From Pseudomonas sp. MWU13-2100 (lineage in GTDB: Bacteria; Pseudomonadota; Gammaproteobacteria; Pseudomonadales; Pseudomonadaceae), in contig NZ_JALLIX010000001.1 in the NCBI RefSeq assembly GCF_023242365.1, forward strand, positions 186,001 through 250,000: DNA of 64,000 nucleotides. The letters are read 5' to 3'. Position numbers and translations under genes: made by a program. This document shows positions 18,249 to 25,495 of this stretch, in pieces. Position 1 is the first letter of the stretch, and the number at the start of each line of letters is the position of its first letter. Under the pieces are notes generated by a model. The model did no database searches, was not told the DNA's origin, and saw nothing but the letters and a program-made list of their open reading frames with translations.

Positions 18249-18641
18249 ATGACGACTTACAACTGGGAACTGATCGAACGTCTGCTCCATGAGGTGCAGA
18301 ACAGCGCGGGCCATAGCTTCGCCCCCCGGGCCTATGCCGAGGAGCACGCCACGGCCCAGGCCGCGCAGGGACAGGCGACGGGCAATCTCGATGACCTGAA
18401 GGCGCTGGCGGCCGACTACGAACGGTTGTTGCTCAAGCACGGCTATATCGAGAGCCGTCCGGAGGGCGAGGGCGGTAATGGCGAGAATTTTATCCTTACA
18501 CCGCGTGGCTCTGCGCTGTTGAGCCTGCTCGACAGCAGCATTCCCGGCAACGACCACCCCTTGCAGGTACTCGACGAGCAGGCCGACGCGCTGGACCCGA
18601 CCACCTTCGATCAAGTGGCCGCCAAGGTGCAGATCGCCTGA
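18249..18641 (+). CDS. Conserved hypothetical protein, DUF2513-like
   Basis: A 130-residue soluble protein. The layout WELIERLLHEVQ near the start, a central YERLLLKHGYIESR and ILTPRGSALLSLL resembles the winged-helix-like DUF2513 family found in phage and bacterial regulators. No other domain is visible. An AGG touches the ATG, so the ribosome-binding site is weak. Its last 146 bp overlap, antisense, the 3' end of the minus-strand gene at 18496-18903; codon usage favours this gene in the shared part. Confidence 0.7.
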   Translation: MTTYNWELIERLLHEVQNSAGHSFAPRAYAEEHATAQAAQGQATGNLDDLKALAADYERLLLKHGYIESRPEGEGGNGENFILTPRGSALLSLLDSSIPGNDHPLQVLDEQADALDPTTFDQVAAKVQIA

Positions 18642-18903
18642 GCTCCACCAGCAGGCTGCGGGTGGCCTGCTCCGCGCGGTCGCGGATCTGTTCCTCGACG
18701 GGCGGGGCCACATATTGCGCCCGATGCTCACGCTGATCCTTGGCAAAAGCCTGGCCCATCTCGGGTATCTGTTGATCGCTCAGGCCCCGCGGCAACTCGA
18801 CCGCCGAGGGCGTGACGGTGCGCACGACCTGGGCAATGGCCTCGGCGCCGAGTGCCAGGCTCAGGAGCAGCAACCAGAGGAGGGAGGTCAGCCGGTACGA
18901 CAT
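18496..18903 (-). CDS. Small secreted or membrane-anchored hypothetical protein
   Basis: An open frame of 135 residues beginning MSYRLTSLLWLLLLSLALG, a clear signal peptide or anchor cut after about residue 25. Residues 26-88 (VVRTVTPSAVELPRGLSD onward, ending LLVELR) look like a real polar domain. The last 47 residues are Arg-, Cys- and Pro-rich and lie antisense to the DUF2513-like gene, so they are probably not ancestral: a lost stop codon or an artefactual tail. Low-moderate confidence overall. Confidence 0.5.
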   Translation of the reverse strand: MSYRLTSLLWLLLLSLALGAEAIAQVVRTVTPSAVELPRGLSDQQIPEMGQAFAKDQREHRAQYVAPPVEEQIRDRAEQATRSLLVELRRSAPWRPLDRRWSGPARRPARRVPARGGRCRECCCRAGSTAQSHAV

Positions 18904-19125
18904 CGATGAAGCCTGTTGGGGACATTGCTCCATGGAACGCTTATGCGGCCGGTGGTTCAATTACTCAATGGTTTCCATCGATGACCACGGCGCCTGGCGC
19001 GGGCGCACGGTGGCTTGCGCGCGGTGCGATCGGCGCGGTACATGCAGTGCGGGGCGGGAGTGTCACTTCAGCCCTGCGCCTTGGGGTTCAAAGCGCAGAG
19101 TGGCTTGGGTGTTGCGCGGGGGGAA

Positions 19126-19314
19126 TTACTTTTTGCCGAGGGTGATTTGTTTCGAGGGGCCGAAAGTCTGGCCGCTGACGCCTTTGGCAATTTGCTGGAT
19201 CTCGCCGCCGGATTTCAGGAAAGCCGCAATTTGCTCGTTGATCGAATCGCTGGTTTCAACGGCTGGAGCGGGCTTTGCTTTGCTGTTGGATGCTTTTACG
19301 CGCATGGCGGCCAT
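19126..19314 (-). CDS. Small conserved Pseudomonas protein
   Basis: A 62-residue basic protein: a Lys/Ala/Pro-rich N-terminus followed by a compact block (SINEQIAAFLKSGGEIQQIA) and a C-terminal GPSKQITLGKK. I recall near-identical short proteins in other pseudomonads but no assigned role; the basic tail would suit nucleic-acid or ribosome binding (inference). A second ATG lies three codons in. The gene is alone, divergent from cvfB. Confidence 0.65.
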   Translation of the reverse strand: MAAMRVKASNSKAKPAPAVETSDSINEQIAAFLKSGGEIQQIAKGVSGQTFGPSKQITLGKK

Positions 19315-19662
19315 TAACCTGTGTAGATATTAACTGGATCGATCATTCTACCTGAAAGGCTTGACAATTGCTTGATAAATATCCCGCGCCAAGGTAGAGG
19401 GGGATTCGCAATGGCTTCTCGGGGGGGCTTGTTATTATTGGCTAAGCTACTGTTTTGACTCGCAACCAGGCCTCGATATTTACCGTGCAAGGGCGGGATT
19501 TCACGCCTGGGCGTGGTCGGTGGTCTGACGAACGGCCATGCTTTTGTCGGCAAGCCCTTGAAAATCAAGCCTTGCAGCGGGCGTTTCAGCGGGTGGCAAG
19601 GGCTGTGAAACAGCGCCGTCAAACTCGGGTAGAATGCCAGCCACGCAATGAGGGTATTGGAA
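19315..19662. other. Intergenic region, divergent promoters
   Basis: About 350 bp between a small minus-strand gene and cvfB. It is relatively AT-rich around 19320-19450. A TTGACAATT at 19370 on the plus strand is -35-like. I see no RNA gene, repeat or credible ORF in it. Confidence 0.4.
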
Positions 19663-20499
19663 ATGGCTTTAGTCGGGCGTTATAACAGCTTGCAAGTGGT
19701 TAAACACACTAATTTTGGTTTGTATCTGGACGGTGGCGCGGACGGCGAGATTCTTCTGCCCAACCGTTATATCCCCAAGGATATTCCCAGTGAAGATGAA
19801 GACTGGCTGAATGTTTTCATTTATCTGGACAGTGCTGACAAGTTGATTGCCACCACGGAAAAACCCAAAGTTCAGGTGGGTGAATTCGCCAGTCTCAAAG
19901 TCAAGGAAGTTAACAGTATCGGTGTGTTCCTCGATTGGGGATTACCCAAGGACCTGCTGTTGCCGTATTCCGAGGAGAAGCGCCAGTTGAGCGCCGGCGA
20001 TTATTGCGTGGTGCATGTCTACCTCGACAAGCATACCCGCCGCATTACCGCCACGGCGCGCCTGGACCGCTACCTGGACAAGACTCCGGCCAGCTATACG
20101 CCCGGCCAGGAAGTCGACCTGCTGGTGGCCGAAGCGACCGATATGGGTTTCAAGGCGATCATCAACAACAAGCATTGGGGCCTGATTCACAAGAACGAAG
20201 TGTTCAAGTTCCTGCGGGCCGGCAAAGAGGAAAAGGGCTTTATCAAGGAGATCCGCGCCGACGGCAAGATCAGCCTGAGCCTGCAACCCGTGGGCGAGGA
20301 AGCCTCCGGCAGCCTGAACAGCAAGATCCTCGCCAAGTTGCGTGAAAACAATGGTGTGCTGGCGGTCAGCGACAAGAGCGATCCCACCGTGATCAGTGGT
20401 TTGTTCGGGGTCAGCAAAGGCAATTTCAAGAAGGCCATTGGTGCGCTCTACAAGCAAGGGCAGATTGTGATCCATGCCGATCGTATCGAGTTGAGCTGA
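19663..20499 (+). CDS. cvfB: S1-domain RNA-binding protein, CvfB family
   Basis: A 278-residue protein with tandem S1-like OB folds (about 5-60, 65-125, 145-205) and a C-terminal winged-helix domain (about 215-278, TVISGLFGVSKGNFKKAIGA). This four-domain layout is that of CvfB/YitL, a single-strand RNA-binding protein linked to virulence-gene regulation in Gram-positive bacteria. ATG 19663 gives MALVGRYNSLQVV; an ATG at 19648 adds five residues. A REP-like hairpin follows the stop. Role in Pseudomonas is not established from sequence. Confidence 0.88.
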   Translation: MALVGRYNSLQVVKHTNFGLYLDGGADGEILLPNRYIPKDIPSEDEDWLNVFIYLDSADKLIATTEKPKVQVGEFASLKVKEVNSIGVFLDWGLPKDLLLPYSEEKRQLSAGDYCVVHVYLDKHTRRITATARLDRYLDKTPASYTPGQEVDLLVAEATDMGFKAIINNKHWGLIHKNEVFKFLRAGKEEKGFIKEIRADGKISLSLQPVGEEASGSLNSKILAKLRENNGVLAVSDKSDPTVISGLFGVSKGNFKKAIGALYKQGQIVIHADRIELS

Positions 20500-20522
20500 G
20501 TCTTGGTTGCCTTGGCTGACGT

Positions 20523-20544
20523 CATCGCCGGCTTGCCGGCGATG
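20523..20544. repeat. REP-core hairpin
   Basis: CATCGCCGG / CCGGCGATG with loop CTTG, 24 bp past the cvfB stop codon. It is the core of the CGCCGGCTTGCCGGCG REP class and may serve as a weak terminator or 3' stabiliser. Confidence 0.6.
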
Positions 20545-20596
20545 GACAGCACAGCGGTCCTGCCTGCCGCACCCTGGAGTTGCGGCCCTGCGACGA

Positions 20597-21772
20597 TCAG
20601 CGTTGCACTTGGGCCGCCTTCGATGCTGGAGCCATTCCTGGCTGCAACAACACCATCCCCGCCAGCACCAGGCCACTGCCCGCCACGATCAAGGCCGGTT
20701 GCAGGCCACCACTGAAGTGGCTGCTCAAGGCCGCGAGCAACGGCCCGCAGAGTTGACCGATGGCGAAACAGGCGGTCAGCAGCCCGGCATTGCGATGAGT
20801 GGCGTGAGGTGCCAGTTCCCGCGAGCGCTGCATGACCAGCTGCATGCAGGCCAGGAACGGTGTGCCGCAGAGCATCACCCCCAGCGTCAGCCCCAGGCCG
20901 CTCGACAATAGGCAGGTGAAGACCCCGGCTGCCTGCAGCCAGAGCGTCACCATCAACCAGCGACGGGTACTGTCAGGCCTGGCGCGCCGCAGGCTCACCA
21001 GTACCACACCGAGGGCCGCGAGCAGGCCGAAGCTGGGCCAGAACAGGTCGGCCTGCCATTGCCCGTGGAAGCGCGCACTGGCCATCTGCGAGAGAAAGGT
21101 CGCCGGAATGATGTAGCCCAGGCCATACAAGGCATAGATCAGTCCCAGATGACCGATGGGTTGCTGCTCGCTGTCAATGGCCATGGGAGCGGTTGTGGTG
21201 ACGACGGGCTTGGCGTTCGGCAGCGGGAGGAAGGGCAGGATCAGCAGCAACATCAGCAGGCCGACACCGGCATACACCAGCCACAGGGTCGACGAGTTCT
21301 GCCCCAGCAGATTCGAGCCCAGCGCCAGCAGACCGGTGAGCGCGATGCCCAGGCCGGGACCGGCAAACACCCAGGCGCCCAGGCGTGGCCGGCCGGCGGC
21401 ATGGGCCAGCGGCTGGCTCAGGCTGGTGATCATGACCACCACCCAGGCACTTGCCACCCCGGTGCCGAAGCGCAGCAGCCAGTGCGACCAGAACCCGTGG
21501 GCCCAGTAGGAGGCCAGGGTCAGCAGCACGCATGACCACAGGCCGGCGAGCAGGCGCAGGCGAACATGGTGCGCGCGCCGGGCGAACATGGCATCCACCG
21601 CGCCCAGCAGGTAGCCCAGGTAATTGGCGGCGGCGATCAGGCCACCGGCGGTCAGGTCGATCTGGCCTTCGCTGATCAGGTGCGGCAGTTGCGGGGTCAG
21701 GGCAAAGCGGCCCACCCCCATGGCCATCATCAGGGCGATAAAGCAGGCGGTCAGGCGAATCAGAGGTGACAT
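20597..21772 (-). CDS. MFS transporter, YbfB/YjiJ family
   Basis: A 391-residue, 12-helix protein. The start motif MALGVGRFALTPQLP-like (reads MAMGVGRFALTPQLP) with ANYLGYLLGA is characteristic of the YbfB/YjiJ group of the major facilitator superfamily. Substrate unknown; probable exporter at the inner membrane. It is divergent from a LysR-family gene across 103 bp that contains a palindrome, the usual sign of regulation by that neighbour. Confidence 0.88.
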   Translation of the reverse strand: MSPLIRLTACFIALMMAMGVGRFALTPQLPHLISEGQIDLTAGGLIAAANYLGYLLGAVDAMFARRAHHVRLRLLAGLWSCVLLTLASYWAHGFWSHWLLRFGTGVASAWVVVMITSLSQPLAHAAGRPRLGAWVFAGPGLGIALTGLLALGSNLLGQNSSTLWLVYAGVGLLMLLLILPFLPLPNAKPVVTTTAPMAIDSEQQPIGHLGLIYALYGLGYIIPATFLSQMASARFHGQWQADLFWPSFGLLAALGVVLVSLRRARPDSTRRWLMVTLWLQAAGVFTCLLSSGLGLTLGVMLCGTPFLACMQLVMQRSRELAPHATHRNAGLLTACFAIGQLCGPLLAALSSHFSGGLQPALIVAGSGLVLAGMVLLQPGMAPASKAAQVQR

Positions 21773-21824
21773 GGTGTCATTTCCCGGCAGAGGACTATGA
21801 CCGTCAGGCTAGGATCGATTGACT

Positions 21825-21839
21825 TTCATTAAAAATGAA
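21825..21839. promoter_or_regulatory. Candidate LysR operator
   Basis: TTCATT-AAA-AATGAA, a 15-bp palindrome of the T-N11-A type, in the MFS/LysR divergent promoter and 37 bp before the LysR start. Probable binding site of the LysR protein encoded next to it. Confidence 0.5.
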
Positions 21840-21875
21840 TAATAGTGAGTAACTTGTTCATATTTGGAGAGGATG

Positions 21876-22778
21876 ATGGAGTTCAGCCAATTACGGATCT
21901 TCCAGGCCGTGGCCGAGGAGGGTTCCATCACCCGTGCGGCCGAGCGCCTGCATCGGGTGCCGTCGAACCTGTCCACGCGTATCAGGCAGCTTGAGGAGCA
22001 ACTGGGGGTCGAGTTGTTCCTGCGTGAGCGCCAGCGCCTGCAACTGTCTCCGGCCGGCAAGGTCCTGCTCGATTACTCGAGCCGGCTGTTTTCGCTGCAT
22101 GACGAAGCCCAGACCGCCGTGCGCGGCGGGCAGCCGGCGGGGGATTTCGTTCTGGGCACCATGTATAGCACCGCGGCGATTTACCTGCCGTCGATGTTGG
22201 CGCGTTATCACCGCACTTATCCGGACGTGAACTTGCAGGTGCAGTCCGCGCCCAGCGGCGAACTGCTCGAAGGACTGGTCTCCGGGCGGCTGGATGCCGC
22301 CCTGGTGGATGGCCCGCTGCAGCTGGCCGGGCTCGACGGCATTGCGTTCTGCGGTGAAACCCTGGTGTTGATCGCTCCGGCCGATCACCCGCCGGTGCGC
22401 AGTGCCCTGGAGGTACAGGGGCGGCCGGTCTTCACCTTTCGTCGCGGCTGTGCCTACCGCCTGCGCCTGGAGGCCTGGTTCGGCCACTATCACGCGACCA
22501 TGGGGCGGGCCATCGAGATCGAGTCCTATCCCGGTATGCTTGCCTGTGTCACCGCCGGTTCCGGCGTGGCGATGATGTCCGAGTCAATGCTGGCCAGCCT
22601 GCCCGGGCGGGAAAGCGTGTCGGTGCATCGGCTGGTCGAGCCGTTTGCCAGTGCCAGCACCTGGCTGATGTGGCGCAAGGGTATGGTCGGCGCCAACCTG
22701 GCGGCCTGGATCGAACTGCAGAAAAACGCCTTGCTGCCCTTGGTGACCAGCGCCGAAGGGCTCCGTGCGTCGGCTTGA
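21876..22778 (+). CDS. LysR-family transcriptional regulator
   Basis: A 300-residue regulator: winged helix at residues 1-60 (MEFSQLRIFQAVAEEGSITR, then AAERLHRVPSNLSTRIRQLE) and an effector domain with TMYSTAAIYLPSMLARYH at about 92. Two ATGs (21873, 21876) follow GGAGAGG; 21876 leaves the better spacing. It is divergent from the YbfB/YjiJ transporter and probably controls it. The N-terminus is like that of PtxR/PtrR-type regulators, but I do not assign an effector. Confidence 0.88.
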   Translation: MEFSQLRIFQAVAEEGSITRAAERLHRVPSNLSTRIRQLEEQLGVELFLRERQRLQLSPAGKVLLDYSSRLFSLHDEAQTAVRGGQPAGDFVLGTMYSTAAIYLPSMLARYHRTYPDVNLQVQSAPSGELLEGLVSGRLDAALVDGPLQLAGLDGIAFCGETLVLIAPADHPPVRSALEVQGRPVFTFRRGCAYRLRLEAWFGHYHATMGRAIEIESYPGMLACVTAGSGVAMMSESMLASLPGRESVSVHRLVEPFASASTWLMWRKGMVGANLAAWIELQKNALLPLVTSAEGLRASA

Positions 22779-22904
22779 AGCGTTTTGCCATGATTTAAAT
22801 CAAAGATCCTGGTGCAAGGGACAGCATTGCGTAGGACTTAGGGCTATGATCTGTGTGAAGCGGCTACAGAACTCCGTCGCTCGCATTACCCTGAAGGGGG
22901 CTAT

Positions 22905-23030
22905 ATGAAAGACAAACTGCAAACTTGGCTCCATGACCTCGGTGTTGCCCTTGGCCTGATCGAACCGCCGCTGCAGCCGGTACCTATTCGTACCGACGAT
23001 GATCGCCGTCGTCGCCAGCCGCGTCGGTAA
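22905..23030 (+). CDS. 41-residue small protein
   Basis: A short ORF with a strong AAGGGGG ribosome-binding site 4 bp before ATG. The product starts MKDKLQTWLHDLGVALGLIE, an amphipathic helix, continues with PPLQPVPIRT and ends in a basic DDRRRRQPRR tail. The good initiation signal, Pseudomonas-like codon use and helix-plus-basic-tail design support a real gene; I believe similar short ORFs occur in other pseudomonads but could not check. It might bind membrane or nucleic acid; function unknown. Confidence 0.6.
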   Translation: MKDKLQTWLHDLGVALGLIEPPLQPVPIRTDDDRRRRQPRR

Positions 23031-23087
23031 GCGCCTCCGGGCGGGCAATACGGTTCAGCGATAGGGGCGGGGCCGTATTTGCGAAGG

Positions 23088-23339
23088 TCAGTGCCTGGCG
23101 ATTTTCTGCAGGAAACGACTCAAGTCGTTGACCGTGACCGCTTCCTTGAGCAAGCGGTCTTCCTCTTCGGTAAATGCCGTCAGATCAAACTCATCTTCAA
23201 GACAGAACATCAGGTCTTCAATGTCCTGTGTGTCGAATCCCAGTGCCTGCAAGCTCTGATCGTCAGCGAACGCCTGATGGTCGTCGAGCCGCCGGCTGAC
23301 GAAATCATGCACGTTCTTGCGAATATCGGTTCTTTTCAT
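23088..23339 (-). CDS. Acyl-carrier-like protein lacking the phosphopantetheine serine
   Basis: An 83-residue acidic protein with the four-helix carrier-protein pattern: a first helix (RTDIRKNVHDFVSRRL), a long loop, then helix II ALGFDTQDIEDLMFCLEDEF and a closing helix (VTVNDLSRFLQKIA). In normal carrier proteins helix II starts with DSL; here positions 36-38 are Asp-Thr-Gln, so Thr37 replaces the Ser that carries 4'-phosphopantetheine. It is probably not loadable in the usual way. Its ATG overlaps the stop of the upstream carrier-like gene (ATGA). Confidence 0.75.
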   Translation of the reverse strand: MKRTDIRKNVHDFVSRRLDDHQAFADDQSLQALGFDTQDIEDLMFCLEDEFDLTAFTEEEDRLLKEAVTVNDLSRFLQKIARH

Positions 23340-23650
23340 GCCTGCGGTCTCCTCTGCTGTCTTGGTGGTTGGGGCGGCGGGGCTGTGCCGAGCAGGGGAA
23401 GTCCGCTGGGATCGGCGGGCTGAGTCTTCTCATAGATAAACCGACTGAGATCACCCAGGGTAGTGATGCCTCTCAGGTCGCGGTTCAGATCCAGATGCAC
23501 GTTGAACAGACATTCAAGGTGCTGGAACAACTCGACGAGATCGAGGGAGTAGGTGTCGTCAGTGGCCTGGGAGGGATTCTGCGGCCACTTCAACGACAAC
23601 TGTTCCTCGATGGAATGGCAGATTTGCTGATGAATCTCGAGCCTGTTCAT
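23336..23650 (-). CDS. Acyl-carrier-like protein with a putative attachment serine
   Basis: A 104-residue protein translationally coupled to the preceding entry by a 4-bp overlap. Helix II reads TYSLDLVELFQHLECLFNV, so Ser35 occupies the DSL position as Tyr-Ser-Leu; the last helix is TLGDLSRFIYEKTQ. A Pro-rich tail (about 80-104) is unusual for the family. ATG 23650 has GAGGC upstream. No ketosynthase, adenylation enzyme or phosphopantetheinyl transferase is adjacent, so the partners must be elsewhere. Carrier call from fold pattern; function unknown. Confidence 0.72.
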   Translation of the reverse strand: MNRLEIHQQICHSIEEQLSLKWPQNPSQATDDTYSLDLVELFQHLECLFNVHLDLNRDLRGITTLGDLSRFIYEKTQPADPSGLPLLGTAPPPQPPRQQRRPQA

Positions 23651-23856
23651 AAACAACGCCTCGGGGAAAGTCTTCTTATTGTTTGACCCTTTCCTGGGGC
23701 AGTGCGATAGCTGTCAGGTATGACACCAGCGATCCTTGTACTTTCTTGTTAATCAAGAAGGCAGTCGCTATAGGCCAGTACAGCACAAGTTTCGCGGGGG
23801 GCTTGACCGTTCATCCCCAGGTGGGGCTGGGCACTTTCAGTGCGGGGATTGCAGGT

Positions 23857-23890
23857 AAAAAAACGGATGCGACAACCGACGTCGCACCCG
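23857..23890 (-). terminator. Terminator of the symporter gene
   Basis: On the minus strand a CGGGTGCGAC / GTCGCATCCG stem (one G-U pair) is followed by seven T residues. It begins 18 bp after the symporter stop codon. Confidence 0.85.
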
Positions 23891-23907
23891 CTGAAGTAAC
23901 CGCGGTA

Positions 23908-25287
23908 TCAGATGGCGATGGCTACGTTGGCCGGGCGCGGGGACAGCAGGCTGACCACGATGAAGCTGATCAGGCCGATGGCCAGGCTGTAGTAGATCGG
24001 GGTATTGGCGTCCAGGCCGTCCTTGAACATGAACACCAGGGCGGTGACGAAGCCCAGGGCCATGCTGGTAATGGCGCCGCTGGTGGTGGCGCGTTTCCAG
24101 AAGATCGCGCCGATCAGCGGAATCAGCATGCCACCCACCAGCAGGTTGTAGGCCAGGGTCAGGGCACTGATCACGTCGCTGACCACCAGGGCGATGCCCA
24201 GCACCACGATCCCGGTCAGGCAGGTGAACAGGCGGTTGATCCCCAGGCTCGACTGCTTGCCGCCGCGCAGCTTCGGCAGCAGGTCTTCGGTCAGCACGGT
24301 GGAGGCGGCCAGCAGGCCGGCGCTGGCGGTGGACATCATGGCCGCCAGCGCCGCGGCGATCACCAGGCCACGAATGCCATCGGGCAGCGACTGCTTGACG
24401 ATGGCGGCAAAGGCGTTGTTCACGTTGGCCAGGTCCGGAATCAGCACATGGGCGGCCATGCCGATCAGGGCGCAGGCCAGGCCGTAGACGATGCAGTAGA
24501 CCCCGGCGACGCTGCCGGCATATTTCGCGACTTTCTCATCCTTGGCAGTGAACACCCGTTGCCAGATGTCCTGGCCGATGAGGATGCCGAAGAAGTAGAT
24601 CAGGAAGTAGGTGATGATGGTGTCCCAACCGATGGTGGTGAAGCTGAAGCTGCTCGCCGGCAGTTTGCTCACCAGTTCATCCCAGCCACCGACGCGGTAG
24701 AGGCAGATCGGCAAGAGGATGAACATCAGGCCCACGGTCTTGATGACGAACTGGACGATATCGGTCAGGGTCAGCGACCACATGCCGCCGATGGTCGAGT
24801 AGACCACCACCACGCCGCCGCCCAGCAGTACCGAGAGCCAGAACGGCAGGTTGAACAGCACTTGCAGCACGGTGCCGATGGCGAGAATCGAGGTCACGCC
24901 GATCATCAACGCATAAGCCAGCATGATCACCGCGCTGGCCTGGCGGGCCATGGGGTTGTAGCGTTTCTCCAGGACCTGGGTCACGGTGAAGATTTTCAGT
25001 TTCAGCAGCGGTTTGGCGAGGAACAGGTTCAGCGCGATGATGCCGAACCCGAGGGCCGCGCAGAGCCAGAAGCCGGAAATCCCGTGGACATAGCCCAGGC
25101 GCACAGTGCCGACGGTGGAGGCGCCACCGAGTACCGTGGCGGCCATGGTGCCCATGTACAGCGTCGGGCCCAGGTTGCGGCCGGCCACCAGGTAGTCTTC
25201 GTGGGTCTTGGCCTTGCGCATGCCGTAGTAACCGAGCACGAGCATGCCGGCGGCATAAATGAGTACAACCAATAAATCCAAAGCCAT
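23908..25287 (-). CDS. Sodium:solute symporter (SSS family)
   Basis: A 459-residue inner-membrane protein with about 13 hydrophobic segments. DYLVAGRNLGPTLYMGTM and the GASTVGTVRLGY region are SSS-family sodium/substrate motifs. ATG 25287 has GGAGA upstream. It is the last gene of a minus-strand run that includes an NCS1 permease, an NTF2-like protein and gbuA; I recall the same order (PA1418-PA1421) in P. aeruginosa, so transport of a guanidino compound or its product is plausible. A REPIN separates it from the permease gene, and a strong terminator follows. Confidence 0.88.
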   Translation of the reverse strand: MALDLLVVLIYAAGMLVLGYYGMRKAKTHEDYLVAGRNLGPTLYMGTMAATVLGGASTVGTVRLGYVHGISGFWLCAALGFGIIALNLFLAKPLLKLKIFTVTQVLEKRYNPMARQASAVIMLAYALMIGVTSILAIGTVLQVLFNLPFWLSVLLGGGVVVVYSTIGGMWSLTLTDIVQFVIKTVGLMFILLPICLYRVGGWDELVSKLPASSFSFTTIGWDTIITYFLIYFFGILIGQDIWQRVFTAKDEKVAKYAGSVAGVYCIVYGLACALIGMAAHVLIPDLANVNNAFAAIVKQSLPDGIRGLVIAAALAAMMSTASAGLLAASTVLTEDLLPKLRGGKQSSLGINRLFTCLTGIVVLGIALVVSDVISALTLAYNLLVGGMLIPLIGAIFWKRATTSGAITSMALGFVTALVFMFKDGLDANTPIYYSLAIGLISFIVVSLLSPRPANVAIAI

Positions 25288-25342
25288 GACGGCGTGTCTC
25301 CGTTTATCTTTTTTATGGTGAAGCAAGCTTCAAGGTACATTT

Positions 25343-25489
25343 TGTGGCGAGGGGGCTTGCTCCCGTTGGGGCGCGAAGCGGCCCTGAAGTCAGCAAGTGC
25401 GCTGCATCAGGCCGATTGCAGTATCCGGTTTGCGACTGCTTCGCAGCCGAACGGGGCGATGCGGCGTTCCGACAAGCCCCATCGCCACA
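25343..25489. repeat. REPIN
   Basis: TGTGGCGAGGGGGCTTG on the left pairs with CAAGCCCCATCGCCACA on the right (one mismatch), with inner inverted parts including TGCGACTGCTTCGCAG. It fills most of the 208-bp gap between the two transporter genes and may adjust transcript level between them. Confidence 0.8.
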
Positions 25490-25495
25490 GGTGTA

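Noticed and set aside
19314..19622. A 102-codon minus-strand ORF in the cvfB upstream region.
   Set aside because: No ribosome-binding site, Pro/Arg-rich random composition, and it covers the likely divergent promoters.
23683..25275. A 530-codon open frame on the plus strand, antisense to the sodium symporter.
   Set aside because: His/Gln/Gly/Asp-rich composition, no ribosome-binding site or known fold; typical antisense shadow of a GC-rich gene.
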